The notes under the pieces are model-generated. The model was not told the DNA's origin and ran no database searches. It saw only the letters and a list, made by a program, of their open reading frames with translations. Positions 8,219-16,123 of a stretch of DNA of 64,000 nt are shown here, one piece after another; position 1 is the stretch's first letter; each line of letters begins with the position of its first letter. The stretch comes from Pseudarthrobacter raffinosi (lineage in GTDB: Bacteria; Actinomycetota; Actinomycetes; Actinomycetales; Micrococcaceae): assembly GCF_023913735.1 (NCBI RefSeq), contig NZ_JAMXBH010000013.1:62001-126000 (forward strand), written 5' to 3'. Position numbers and translations under genes: made by a program.

Positions 8219-9100
8219 ATGCAGACTTTCCGCACCGCGGACTCCCGCACTCTTTCCTACACGCTCAAGGGTGCGGGACCCCTGGTGGTCCTGCTGCCCG
8301 GCGGTCCGGGACTGGACCCGGAAATCTACTTCGGTGGCCTTGACCTGCCCGGATACCAGCTCCTGATCTTCAACCCCCGGGGGACCGGCGCCTCCGATCC
8401 TCCCGCGGCACCAGATGGCTACCGCCTCGCCGGGTACGTCGAAGACGTGGAGGCCCTGCACCGGCACCTCGGCCAGAAACGGCTCTGCATCTACGGCAGC
8501 AGCCACGGGGCAACGACAGCGCTGGCGTACGCGACCGCCTACCCGGGGAACGTGAACTCCCTGATCCTGGCCAGCGGACCGGCGAGAATGGATGAAACCT
8601 TCATCCGGGAGCTGGAGAAGATCCACCAAGCGTTCGAACTCTCAGTCCCGGACGGCACCAGCCGATTGAATGGGTCAAGGCAGGCGGGCCCGAGGATGCG
8701 CAGTGCCAGCACCGATCAGGACCGGCGGACCGCGATGCGGACCATGATGGACACCTACATCGCACGCCCGTCCCCTGAAGACAGGGCCTTCCTTGACCGC
8801 CTGGCCACGGCGCCCCTGAACTTCGCCGCCCCCGCCACCATGGCCGCGGAAATGAGCGCAGGGCTGGATCTCCTTTCCGAGGCACCCAAAGTCACTGCCC
8901 GGACCCTTGTTCTTGGCGGGGACCTGGATGTACGGGTGCCTCCGCAGCACCTCGAACAGATCGTGGAGGCCATACCCGGGGCCCGGCTCCACCGCTTCCC
9001 GGAAAGCGGGCACCTGCTCCACATCGAAGCACCCCAGGAATGGGCGGAGGTCGTCACCGGATTCCTCAACGAAGGTGACTTCAGTACTTCGAACCACTGA
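8219..9100 (+). CDS. Alpha/beta-fold hydrolase (proline-iminopeptidase-like)
   Basis: About 293 residues from the ATG at 8219, four bases after the esterase stop. The frame is open much further upstream, but that is a shadow of the esterase. The fold shows LLPGGPGLDPE (HGGPG-like oxyanion region), nucleophile GSSHGA, acid GGDLDVRVP and His in FPESGHLLHIEAP. This matches the alpha/beta hydrolase_1 family close to proline iminopeptidases and ring-fission-product hydrolases. Last gene of the operon, followed by a strong hairpin. Confidence 0.9.
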   Translation: MQTFRTADSRTLSYTLKGAGPLVVLLPGGPGLDPEIYFGGLDLPGYQLLIFNPRGTGASDPPAAPDGYRLAGYVEDVEALHRHLGQKRLCIYGSSHGATTALAYATAYPGNVNSLILASGPARMDETFIRELEKIHQAFELSVPDGTSRLNGSRQAGPRMRSASTDQDRRTAMRTMMDTYIARPSPEDRAFLDRLATAPLNFAAPATMAAEMSAGLDLLSEAPKVTARTLVLGGDLDVRVPPQHLEQIVEAIPGARLHRFPESGHLLHIEAPQEWAEVVTGFLNEGDFSTSNH

Positions 9101-9152
9101 AGCGCCACAACCAGTAGCAATATCGGTCGCAGGGCACACCAGGTAGGCAAAA

Positions 9153-9186
9153 GGCAGCACAGGTAGGCATGGTTACCTGTGCTGCC
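9153..9186 (+). terminator. Strong stem-loop, terminator of the aldolase-hydrolase operon
   Basis: GGCAGCACAGGTA (9153-9165) pairs perfectly with TACCTGTGCTGCC (9174-9186) around an 8-base loop. A run of A precedes the stem and CCTTGCCTTT follows it. The 13-bp GC-rich stem lies 50 bases after the hydrolase stop and before the next gene. The T-tract is interrupted, but the stem is the strongest seen in the window. Confidence 0.8.
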
Positions 9187-9227
9187 CCTTGCCTTTCGAG
9201 GACCCATGACCCCGAGAGGACCAAGGG

Positions 9228-10295
9228 ATGAACACTCAATACGATTGGGACGGGATCCAGCGCGGACAGCACATCGTCCTAGAAGACCCCCGCGGAAACC
9301 GCCAGACAGCCGTCATTGACGACTACACCGAAGACGGCGAGATTCTCTGGGTCCGAGGCACACAGAACGATCGGCGCCTACTATGCCGCGAGGACGGATA
9401 CAAACTGATCGCAGCAACCTGGGATGAGCAGTCCATAGAGAAGCTGATGCAAACGAGAGACTGCACCAACGACACCAACAACGGGGGCACGGGTGAAATG
9501 CGGTGTGCACCTTTCGCCAGCAGAGTTGGCGCCGTTCTGGTAGTAGCCCTGTTGATCGTTTTGTCAGGCTGCAGCCAACTACCTGATACTCGACCCTCTG
9601 CGCAGACAGACGCAGTCGAGCGCGGACGGGACAGAACCGCTCGTGGCCAAATACAGATCCAACAATTCACCAACTCTGAGGGTTTCTCCTCGTGGCTATA
9701 TGTCGTTAGTGTCGAGGACAAAACCATTGTCATCGACCCTGGGTTCTACAGCGACGCAGTCTCCGAATACCTCGAGCGCGTCGGCGGAGCGGACGCGGTA
9801 CTGCTGACTCACGGTCACTGGGATCACCTCGCTGGACTTGACGCTCTGAAAGCTGAATATCCCGATGCGCAGGTATTCCTCCCTGCACCTGACGCCGAAT
9901 TTCCCACGAACCCCGACCTAAACCAGTCGAAAACGGCCGGCTTCGAACTCAATATTCAAAGCCCGATTATTCCCCTCGACGAGGGTACGCATGAGATCGC
10001 AGGTTATTCGATAGTTGTGACGCATACGCCGGGACACACAGTGGGATCAAGCCTTTACTACTTCACCGATTACAATGCACTCTTTACCGGAGACACAATT
10101 CTCGCTGACAGCGTAGGCCCAACCTTTCGACCCACGGGCAGCGAAAAAGATATGCAATCAAGCATAGACATGTTCTTGGCGATGTCTTTTGACGCAGATT
10201 TGTTGGTGTTTCCCGGGCACGGGCAAACGACGACCTACAGGCGGCTAATTGAAACGAACCAAGAACTCCAGGCACGCTCAAGGGCCGTCGACTGA
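9228..10295 (+). CDS. Metallo-beta-lactamase-fold lipoprotein, in frame with an upstream small-protein domain
   Basis: The frame codes for 355 residues. Residues 1-65 (RGQHIVLEDPRGN to REDGYKLIA) resemble the small protein at 47163-47402. Residues 91-120 then look like a lipoprotein signal (hydrophobic stretch ending LSGC). The rest is a metallo-beta-lactamase domain: THGHWDH, HTPGHTVGS, FTGDT and FPGHGQ supply the His/Asp metal ligands. The mature enzyme is probably an exported hydrolase starting at the ATG at 9498. The GAGAGG-led ATG at 9228 may serve a small protein whose stop codon has been lost. A single 355-residue fusion would have a signal peptide in its middle, which is odd. Confidence 0.8.
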   Translation: MNTQYDWDGIQRGQHIVLEDPRGNRQTAVIDDYTEDGEILWVRGTQNDRRLLCREDGYKLIAATWDEQSIEKLMQTRDCTNDTNNGGTGEMRCAPFASRVGAVLVVALLIVLSGCSQLPDTRPSAQTDAVERGRDRTARGQIQIQQFTNSEGFSSWLYVVSVEDKTIVIDPGFYSDAVSEYLERVGGADAVLLTHGHWDHLAGLDALKAEYPDAQVFLPAPDAEFPTNPDLNQSKTAGFELNIQSPIIPLDEGTHEIAGYSIVVTHTPGHTVGSSLYYFTDYNALFTGDTILADSVGPTFRPTGSEKDMQSSIDMFLAMSFDADLLVFPGHGQTTTYRRLIETNQELQARSRAVD

Positions 10296-10379
10296 CTTGC
10301 GCCCAGAAGATACAACGTACAAAGAAGCCCCGGCCCTCCCCAACGACGGCCAAATTGTTGCAACGCCTGAATGGGCTGA

Positions 10380-10399
10380 ATCCGGTTTGAATACCGGAT
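10380..10399. terminator. Stem-loop between convergent genes
   Basis: ATCCGGT (10380-10386) and ACCGGAT (10393-10399) form a perfect 7-bp stem with a 6-base loop, between the MBL-fold gene (rightward) and the GntR gene (leftward). The position suits a bidirectional transcription end, but no T-tract is present. Confidence 0.45.
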
Positions 10400-10414
10400 C
10401 AGGCTCTGGAATGT

Positions 10415-11122
10415 CTAGGTGGTGAGCAGCCCTGCGTGTTTTTCGGTAGCTTTCTTCACGCGCGGGACGTCGCCGGCGATGATGGCGGCGACCAGTTCCT
10501 CGTGAATCTCGAACCGGACCTGCAGCCCCGAAGTCTCTGACTTGGGGTCCTCGTCGTGGGTGGCGGTGACGGCCTGGTCGCGCACGAATCGTGTCATCGA
10601 AAGGTACAGCGCTGACGCCGTCTGGTTTGGTGAGATGAGGGCAATGCGCTCGTGCAGATCCCAGTTGGCTAGCAGGAACCCGGTCCGGCTCCGGATGGCT
10701 GCTGTCTTCAGTCGCCCAAGAAGCTTTCTTATGTCGGCGACGTCGGCGGGCGTGCGGTGCTCCGCGGCGTCCACGTCGATCAGGACCTCCAGCGCCTCGC
10801 GGACGGCCACTGCCTCAACGACCGAAGCAGGGGCGTCGCTGACGGCCAGCAGGGTGTGACGGATGCGCACCACAGGTCCGGACGCGGTGGCGTAGAGCCC
10901 GCCGCCGCGTCCGGGGCGGATCTCAGCGAGCCCGCGATCCGTCAGGAGCCGGATGGTCTCACCCACTGTCGAGCGGGCAAAGCCCGTTCGAGCCTTGAGC
11001 GTGTCAATCGTGCCGATCAGCTCTCCTGGCTTGAACTCACGGTCGAAAATTTGCTGCTCTATATCGCTGGCCAGGATCTGAGCGCGCGTCTGGGCCACTA
11101 AAGAGGTTTTATTGTAAGACAT
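10415..11122 (-). CDS. GntR-family transcriptional regulator with FCD domain
   Basis: 235 residues. The winged helix region reads FKPGELIGTIDTLKARTG, then FARSTVGETIRLLTDRGLAEIRPGRGGGLYA. The helical C-terminal domain has the FCD-type His/Asp spacing (NWDLHERIALISPN, then FEIHEELVAAIIAGD). It lies downstream of the Rieske monooxygenase genes on the same strand, but a decayed gene separates them, so its targets are unclear. No strong ribosome site is seen before the ATG. Confidence 0.88.
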   Translation of the reverse strand: MSYNKTSLVAQTRAQILASDIEQQIFDREFKPGELIGTIDTLKARTGFARSTVGETIRLLTDRGLAEIRPGRGGGLYATASGPVVRIRHTLLAVSDAPASVVEAVAVREALEVLIDVDAAEHRTPADVADIRKLLGRLKTAAIRSRTGFLLANWDLHERIALISPNQTASALYLSMTRFVRDQAVTATHDEDPKSETSGLQVRFEIHEELVAAIIAGDVPRVKKATEKHAGLLTT

Positions 11123-11212
11123 TAGTACTTTCTTGCGACGGGGTCAGGACGCCGGGACTGCCTTCAATCAGGACGGACAGTGTGTGACGGCTCACGGTCA
11201 GTCCCCTTCTTC

Positions 11213-11500
11213 CTATTCCGGGGTCATGTTGCGGCCAATCTGGATCTGGTCGTTACTCACCCCGGGCACCATCTGTTAACACCATCGGCCACACCATGAA
11301 GTCCGGGCTCAATACAAAATCGATGACCACGGGGCGGTCATTGATTTCGGGCCTTCTGGATGGTCGCATCAATGTCCTCGTCACGTTCGCATCGGAACGA
11401 AGCGCAGCCGTACGCATTCGCCAGCTTGACGAAGTCCAGAATCCGGACGGTTTCGTGGCCGGCGTTGAGGTCCGTGTTCGACCATCCTGTGCCTCAGGCG
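11213..11500 (-). pseudogene. Decayed 3' end of an acetolactate-synthase-type (IlvB) gene
   Basis: Translating the minus strand by eye in three successive frames gives pieces that line up with the end of acetolactate synthase large subunits: NTDLNAGHETVRILDFVKLANAYGC cannot be given whole here, but its parts NTDLNAGHE and LDFVKLANAYG are clear. Next come DEDIDATIQKA, then after a frame change INDRPVVIDFVLSP and MVWPMV. After another frame change SNDQIQIGRNMTPE ends at a TAG (11213-11215). The order and wording match the conserved C terminus of the thiamine-diphosphate enzyme. Weaker traces continue to about 11580. No intact gene can be built. Confidence 0.75.
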
Positions 11501-11659
11501 ACGAGGGTCAAGCCGCTTGCGCATTCAAACAGAGGCCCCGGCTACCCGTCATATGGAGCTCCCTCCGCACCCGCCTATGAAGTGACACTTCATCAGACTT
11601 GCGGCCCGAATCGATGATGGTTATATAGTCCATCGAGTCTTCTGCGGTGCGGAATGCGA

Positions 11660-12694
11660 TCACGTAATGTCGATCGTCACGATGGCCGACTCTCTCGAAG
11701 CCGACTGTCCGCTAGTCTCCACGTCCGACGAGACAGGGCGAACCACTCGTGACACGCAGGCGCACATCTTGCGCGAGGCGTTCTTTTGCTCTTCGCTGAA
11801 GAACACGTCGCGGTGATCTATGCAACCGTCCAGTCCCAGGACTTTGACCTCGCACAGTCCGCATTCACCTTTCAGGCAGTCGAACATCATCTCAGCGCCT
11901 GCTCCTTGGATGGCCTCGAGCATGGAACTGTCCGGTGCAACGGCCGTTTCGATCCCGAGACGCGGAATCCGCACAATGAACTCTTCCGGGTCGAACCAGC
12001 CGCTGTTGCCGAATGTCTCGAATCGCAGATTGGTCAGTGGAAGCCCGGTATCGCTCCATTTGCGGCGCACTGCGTCCATCAGCCTGATGGGCCCGCACAT
12101 GTACGCCTCGATGGCTGGGCTGAGGTCGTCGTTGGCAATCTGATCGACGAGTTGTGCCACGTTCAGACTGGTGTCCTCATCGTCGACACAGGCCCGCAGG
12201 CGATCGCCATGCTCGAGCTCGAGCTCGGCAAGGAATGCCATTCGTGCTCGCGTACGACCGACGTAGACAAGGGTGTAATCAGCACCCAGCCGACGGAGCA
12301 TGCTCGCCATGGCCACCATTGCCGTGATGCCGATACCTCCGGCGATCAGTGTGTAACGAGCCGCACCCACGCGCAGAGGGAAGTTCTGCAACGGCCTCGT
12401 TGCATTCAACTCATCCCCGACCCGCAACCTGTGCATGAACTCGGAGCCGCCGCGCGACTGCGGCGCGCGGTGCACTGCCAGGGTGTGCCGTCGTCCGTCC
12501 TCACTAGTGTTCACCACCGAATATGAGCGAACTTCGGAACCCCCCTCGATCGCAACCTCGACATCCAGGTGCGATCCGGGGGCCGCCCGCTCGACACGCG
12601 AGGATTCCAGCACGATCCGCTGGATTCCGTCAGCGACCGGGCCGCATGCAACGACACGGACCGCCTGCCAGCCCATCGAGTTCGGGGCCGTCAT
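11660..12694 (-). CDS. VanB-type Rieske oxygenase reductase (FMN/NADH, plant-type 2Fe-2S)
   Basis: 344 residues in the phthalate-dioxygenase-reductase order: flavin domain with RSYSVVN and SRGGSEFMHR, nucleotide domain with IAGGIGITAMVAMASML, and a C-terminal ferredoxin domain with CLKGECGLCEVKVL plus a later Cys in MCACVS. It passes electrons from NAD(P)H to the partner oxygenase encoded directly upstream; the two genes overlap by ATGA. VanB of vanillate demethylase is the best-known relative, but the same module serves other aromatic O- and N-demethylases. Confidence 0.93.
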   Translation of the reverse strand: MTAPNSMGWQAVRVVACGPVADGIQRIVLESSRVERAAPGSHLDVEVAIEGGSEVRSYSVVNTSEDGRRHTLAVHRAPQSRGGSEFMHRLRVGDELNATRPLQNFPLRVGAARYTLIAGGIGITAMVAMASMLRRLGADYTLVYVGRTRARMAFLAELELEHGDRLRACVDDEDTSLNVAQLVDQIANDDLSPAIEAYMCGPIRLMDAVRRKWSDTGLPLTNLRFETFGNSGWFDPEEFIVRIPRLGIETAVAPDSSMLEAIQGAGAEMMFDCLKGECGLCEVKVLGLDGCIDHRDVFFSEEQKNASRKMCACVSRVVRPVSSDVETSGQSASRESAIVTIDIT

Positions 12695-13803
12695 TTTTCA
12701 CTCATCCGAACCGGATCAGCGTGGCCGGCCGCGTTGCGTTCGTCCTGAAGCATGCGTTCGACGATGCGACGCGCCCACATGCCGCCCGCGTCGATGTTTA
12801 GGCTGTAGAACTCATAGTCGGGGTTGGCGTCAATGGCCTGCTGCTGCGCGACGAGCATGTCTTCGTCCTGCCTGAAGACACGGGCGACACCCTCGCGCAT
12901 CCGGGTTGTCGCCGATTGCATGTCCAGCGCATAGTTGCGCGTGATCGCCCAGTAATAGGCGCACGACTTGCTCGTCACAGGGGTGATGGTGTTCATGACG
13001 TAGTTCTCAATGCCACGACTGCGATCACCTTCGGGCGCACCCGTGCCGGCTTCGGCAACGCCCACGTCGATGCAGATCGTCGAGGGTGCCTCGTACCGGA
13101 TGATCTGCCATCGGTCCACCTTGCCCCGGAAGCCCGGAAATTTGTCCTGCATATTCCTGGCGAGAAACGGCGGCGCATCGATGTTCAGCATCCAGCGACT
13201 CAGAGTGACACTGCGCTCTTCCCGTGTGACCTCGAAATCGGACTCACTGAGCTCTGCTTGGCCAATGCTGCCGGCATGCACGAATTCCTCGTGAGTGAGA
13301 TCCATCAGGTTGTCCAGTACCAACTGGAAGTTGGCATCGACCTCGATCCGCAGCCCGTCACCCGCCCATTCGGCCGAATCCATTTGATGCATGTCGGGGA
13401 TGCTGGCGGGGTCTGCGACAGTCGGGTCGCCCAGCCATACCCAGAGGAAACGATGGCGCTCGACGATCGGAAAGGACGGCACCATGGCGCTCGGGTTGAT
13501 GGTCTCTTGCGCCGGCATGAAGGTGCAGCGTCCCGCTGAATTGAACTTCAGGCCGTGATACGGGCACTGCACGCCATCGCCGTCGACCCGTTTGCCCATC
13601 GACAGCGGCGCGAGACGGTGCCAGCAAGCGTCTGCCAGTGCAACGGGACGCCCGTCGTCTGTGCGGTATAGAGCGAGTGGTCGCTCGGCCACGGTCCGGG
13701 AGATGATGGCGGTGCTTGTGACCTCATGATCCCACGCCGCCACATACCAGGCATTGAGCGGATGCTCCATCGTCTTTTTTGTCGTTGATGCAACAGTTGT
13801 CAT
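12691..13803 (-). CDS. VanA-type Rieske non-heme iron oxygenase, probable aromatic O-demethylase
   Basis: About 370 residues. The Rieske centre is C-x-H-x17-C-x2-H (CWHRL to CPYHGL, residues 44-68). The mononuclear iron site is DNLMDLTHEEFVH (residues 166-178). The opening PLNAWYVAAW and the late ITRNYALD and EDMLVAQQQAID segments are typical of VanA, the vanillate/dicamba/syringate demethylase branch, which removes a methyl group as formaldehyde. The ATG at 13803 has GGAG six bases upstream; a TTG four codons earlier is less likely. Paired with the reductase through an ATGA overlap. The true substrate is unknown. Confidence 0.92.
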   Translation of the reverse strand: MTTVASTTKKTMEHPLNAWYVAAWDHEVTSTAIISRTVAERPLALYRTDDGRPVALADACWHRLAPLSMGKRVDGDGVQCPYHGLKFNSAGRCTFMPAQETINPSAMVPSFPIVERHRFLWVWLGDPTVADPASIPDMHQMDSAEWAGDGLRIEVDANFQLVLDNLMDLTHEEFVHAGSIGQAELSESDFEVTREERSVTLSRWMLNIDAPPFLARNMQDKFPGFRGKVDRWQIIRYEAPSTICIDVGVAEAGTGAPEGDRSRGIENYVMNTITPVTSKSCAYYWAITRNYALDMQSATTRMREGVARVFRQDEDMLVAQQQAIDANPDYEFYSLNIDAGGMWARRIVERMLQDERNAAGHADPVRMSEK

Positions 13804-14182
13804 GAGATTCTCCAAACAGTGCTTGAGAGGTTGTGAAGTTGTGCGCTGGAGTGACGGAGCGCAGTGACCGAATCAGGTCCCGATGCGGCCACCGTCCCGC
13901 GGGCAACCGACTCAGGTCTTCGGATCAGGGTCGGTCGGCGAAACCGCATCGCCGGGTGTTTGACAGCAAGTATCGACCGCGGCCAGCACGCTGCGGCGAG
14001 CTGCGTCCATGGTGTACCTCGACCAGCAAATTTCATCATTGAACCCTCTCCTATTCAGGCAACGGCCCGCCGATCACCTTCGGTCGCCCAAACAACTTCC
14101 TATGCGTTGGCTTGAACGCCGATCAAGATGACGCTACGAAGCGTACGTTGGTGTTTGATCTGAAATTACGGTCTGGCAGCAT

Positions 14183-14210
14183 ATTATACGAAGGAACTTT
14201 CATAGATAAA
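14183..14210 (-). promoter_or_regulatory. Probable promoter of the Rieske oxygenase operon
   Basis: On the minus strand a perfect TATAAT (14188-14183) is preceded after 16 bases by TTTATC (14210-14205), in an AT-rich patch. It would leave an untranslated leader of roughly 370 bases before the oxygenase ATG. The inverted repeat at 14217 lies just upstream of the -35 position. I see no convincing gene in the leader on either strand. Confidence 0.5.
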
Positions 14211-14216
14211 GCTTAC

Positions 14217-14240
14217 TCAAGACATAGGGATTTGTCTTGA
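14217..14240. promoter_or_regulatory. Inverted repeat TCAAGAC-N10-GTCTTGA, candidate operator
   Basis: Two perfect 7-bp arms, TCAAGAC (14217-14223) and GTCTTGA (14234-14240), lie upstream of the oxygenase promoter and downstream of the TetR gene. The 24-bp span and symmetry suit a dimeric regulator, most simply the adjacent TetR-family protein, though a position upstream of -35 would also suit an activator. Confidence 0.5.
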
Positions 14241-14364
14241 ATCTGAATCAAGAGATTTAGGAAGGTTTCGCGCAAGATGGATGCTGGGGGCCGACCGCAG
14301 CGCACCTGAGACGTGGCGCACGCGGAAGGGGACAGCGGTGCAATGCACCTCAAGCCGAGTACCG

Positions 14365-14964
14365 CTAGGCCGAGGAGGATTGCGCCTTATCATTTTTCAC
14401 TAGATCCGTCGGATCTGAATTAGGTGCCCCAAAGGCTCCCAGCGACTTCAGGAGGAACCTGATCATCTCAGTCGCTGGCCGCGACGCGGGTTCAGACACG
14501 TTCGCACCCTCGAAGAGAGAGACAACGATATCGATGATCATCCTCCTCTCCGCGGTCTCCGGCTGCTCATCGACTACCCGTCCAACCAATGCCCTGATCC
14601 AATCGAGAAAACGCTCGTGTGCCTCGCGGACCGCCTCCGATTTGAGCATGCGCGTGTGCATCTCCTGATGCAAGCCGCGGAACACGCGCATGTCACCCAG
14701 ACCTCGCACAAGTGCCGTGAGAGGATCGAGGTCCTGCCTCCCGTAGTCGAGCTCGCGTTGTAGCATACGGTCCATCACTGCGGCGAAGAGCTCATCCTTC
14801 GACTGAAAGTACCAGTAGACATTGGCGGGCGCGACGCCCGCCGCAGCGCTGATGTCGGCTATGCTCGTCTGCGCATAGCCGTGCTTCAAGAACAGCGCCG
14901 TAGCCTCCGTAATGAGTTCGAGGTAGCGCTCGTCGCGGGGGATCTCCTGTCGATTGCGTGCCAT
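14365..14964 (-). CDS. TetR/AcrR-family transcriptional regulator
   Basis: 199 residues. The N-terminal helix-turn-helix reads TSIADISAAAGVAPANVYWYFQSKDELFAAVMDRML; the rest is an all-helical ligand domain. It is strikingly similar along most of its length to the regulator at 28249-28929 (shared VYWYF.SKD.LFAAVMDRML, FRGLHQ.MH.RM and DIVVSLFEGAN blocks), so the two are paralogues. It lies between the monooxygenase operon and the Rieske genes, all leftward, and may control the Rieske promoter. Confidence 0.92.
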   Translation of the reverse strand: MARNRQEIPRDERYLELITEATALFLKHGYAQTSIADISAAAGVAPANVYWYFQSKDELFAAVMDRMLQRELDYGRQDLDPLTALVRGLGDMRVFRGLHQEMHTRMLKSEAVREAHERFLDWIRALVGRVVDEQPETAERRMIIDIVVSLFEGANVSEPASRPATEMIRFLLKSLGAFGAPNSDPTDLVKNDKAQSSSA

Positions 14965-15078
14965 GAGAACTCCCCTGCTTGGTTCGGGCGACTTATGGTA
15001 GGTCTGCCCATTGTGATCGGGGACAAGGAAGCGCCCGCTACGCGGGTTCTCCTCGCCTTCCGCTGCGACTTGCGCGAT

Positions 15079-16038
15079 TCACTGATTGATGGATGAAGAC
15101 GAAAGCATGTTGTCCGCGTTGCGCCAGGTGATCGCGCAGTGTTGTTCCTCGCTCAGCAGGGCGCTGTTGTCCAGTGCGGCGGTGAACTCCTCCGACTTTC
15201 CTGCGGCGTAGGGGTAATCGCTGCCGAACAGGATCCGTTCCGGGTCAGCGAATGCGGTCAGAGACGGAAGGACCAGTGAGCTGGTGGAGAGAGCGGTATC
15301 AAGGTAGAAGCACCGAAACTGCCTCATCAGCGTTTCCTTATCGGGAGCACCCGGCAGCATTGAGCCGCCTGTTGCGAACCTGTCCGCAGCGTACGGGAGG
15401 AACCCGCCCGCATGGGAGAGCACCCATCGTACATTGGGGTATTGCGCGATCACGCCATGGAACACCAGGTCAACCGCTGCCCGGGTCGTGGCGAATGGGA
15501 AGTCCACCAGGGACGCGGGTATTCCTTCCAGACCTGGAAGGGTCGTGCTGTCGGGGTGGATCAGAACGACGGCAGAGCGTCGGTCGAGTTCCTCCCAGAG
15601 CGGCTCGAAAGTCGGGTCCCCGAGGAACATGTCGCCGTAGTTGGTGAACAGGATCACCCCGTCGACGTCCAGGTGGTCGTACGCATGGTTCAGCTCGGTC
15701 AGCGCGGCCTCTACATCGGGCAGTGGCAGTGTGGCGAGATTTCCGAATCGGTCCGGCCATCGCTCGATCAGGTGGGCAGTGTACTCGTTAGCCCGCCTCG
15801 CCGCTGAAGCGCGCTCGTCCTCCGGCCAGGGCAGCACGCCCGGTACGCTCAGCGAGAGGTAGGCTTTCGATATTCCCTGCCTGTCCATGCTGGCGATCGC
15901 CGCTTCGGGCGACCACTCCGGCAGTCGGTGCGGCGAGGGATGCTCGCGGAGATGATCGACCCAGAACGGCGGGAGAACGTGCTGATGGATATCGATCTTG
16001 GGTTTCGGTGGGGTCTCTGACATGGATTGGTTCACCAC
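15079..16038 (-). CDS. Amidohydrolase-family (ACMSD-like) TIM-barrel protein
   Basis: About 319 residues from a GTG at 16038 that follows AAGAAGG by seven bases; an ATG at 16023 is an alternative. Metal-site residues are visible: DIHQHVLPP at the N terminus, LIHPDS, LSHAGG and FGSDYPY. This is the amidohydrolase_2 group, which contains ACMS decarboxylase, gamma-resorcylate and 5-carboxyvanillate decarboxylases and some lactone or amide hydrolases. In this operon a decarboxylase or ring-fragment hydrolase acting on the monooxygenase product is plausible, but the choice cannot be made. Confidence 0.88.
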   Translation of the reverse strand: MVNQSMSETPPKPKIDIHQHVLPPFWVDHLREHPSPHRLPEWSPEAAIASMDRQGISKAYLSLSVPGVLPWPEDERASAARRANEYTAHLIERWPDRFGNLATLPLPDVEAALTELNHAYDHLDVDGVILFTNYGDMFLGDPTFEPLWEELDRRSAVVLIHPDSTTLPGLEGIPASLVDFPFATTRAAVDLVFHGVIAQYPNVRWVLSHAGGFLPYAADRFATGGSMLPGAPDKETLMRQFRCFYLDTALSTSSLVLPSLTAFADPERILFGSDYPYAAGKSEEFTAALDNSALLSEEQHCAITWRNADNMLSSSSINQ

Positions 16039-16123
16039 GAGGATGCCTTCTTTCGTCGTATTGATCTTCACGCACCTGTTATCCGTCGGGCCCCCGCGTA
16101 GGGACCCGACGGAACGTGGGTGC

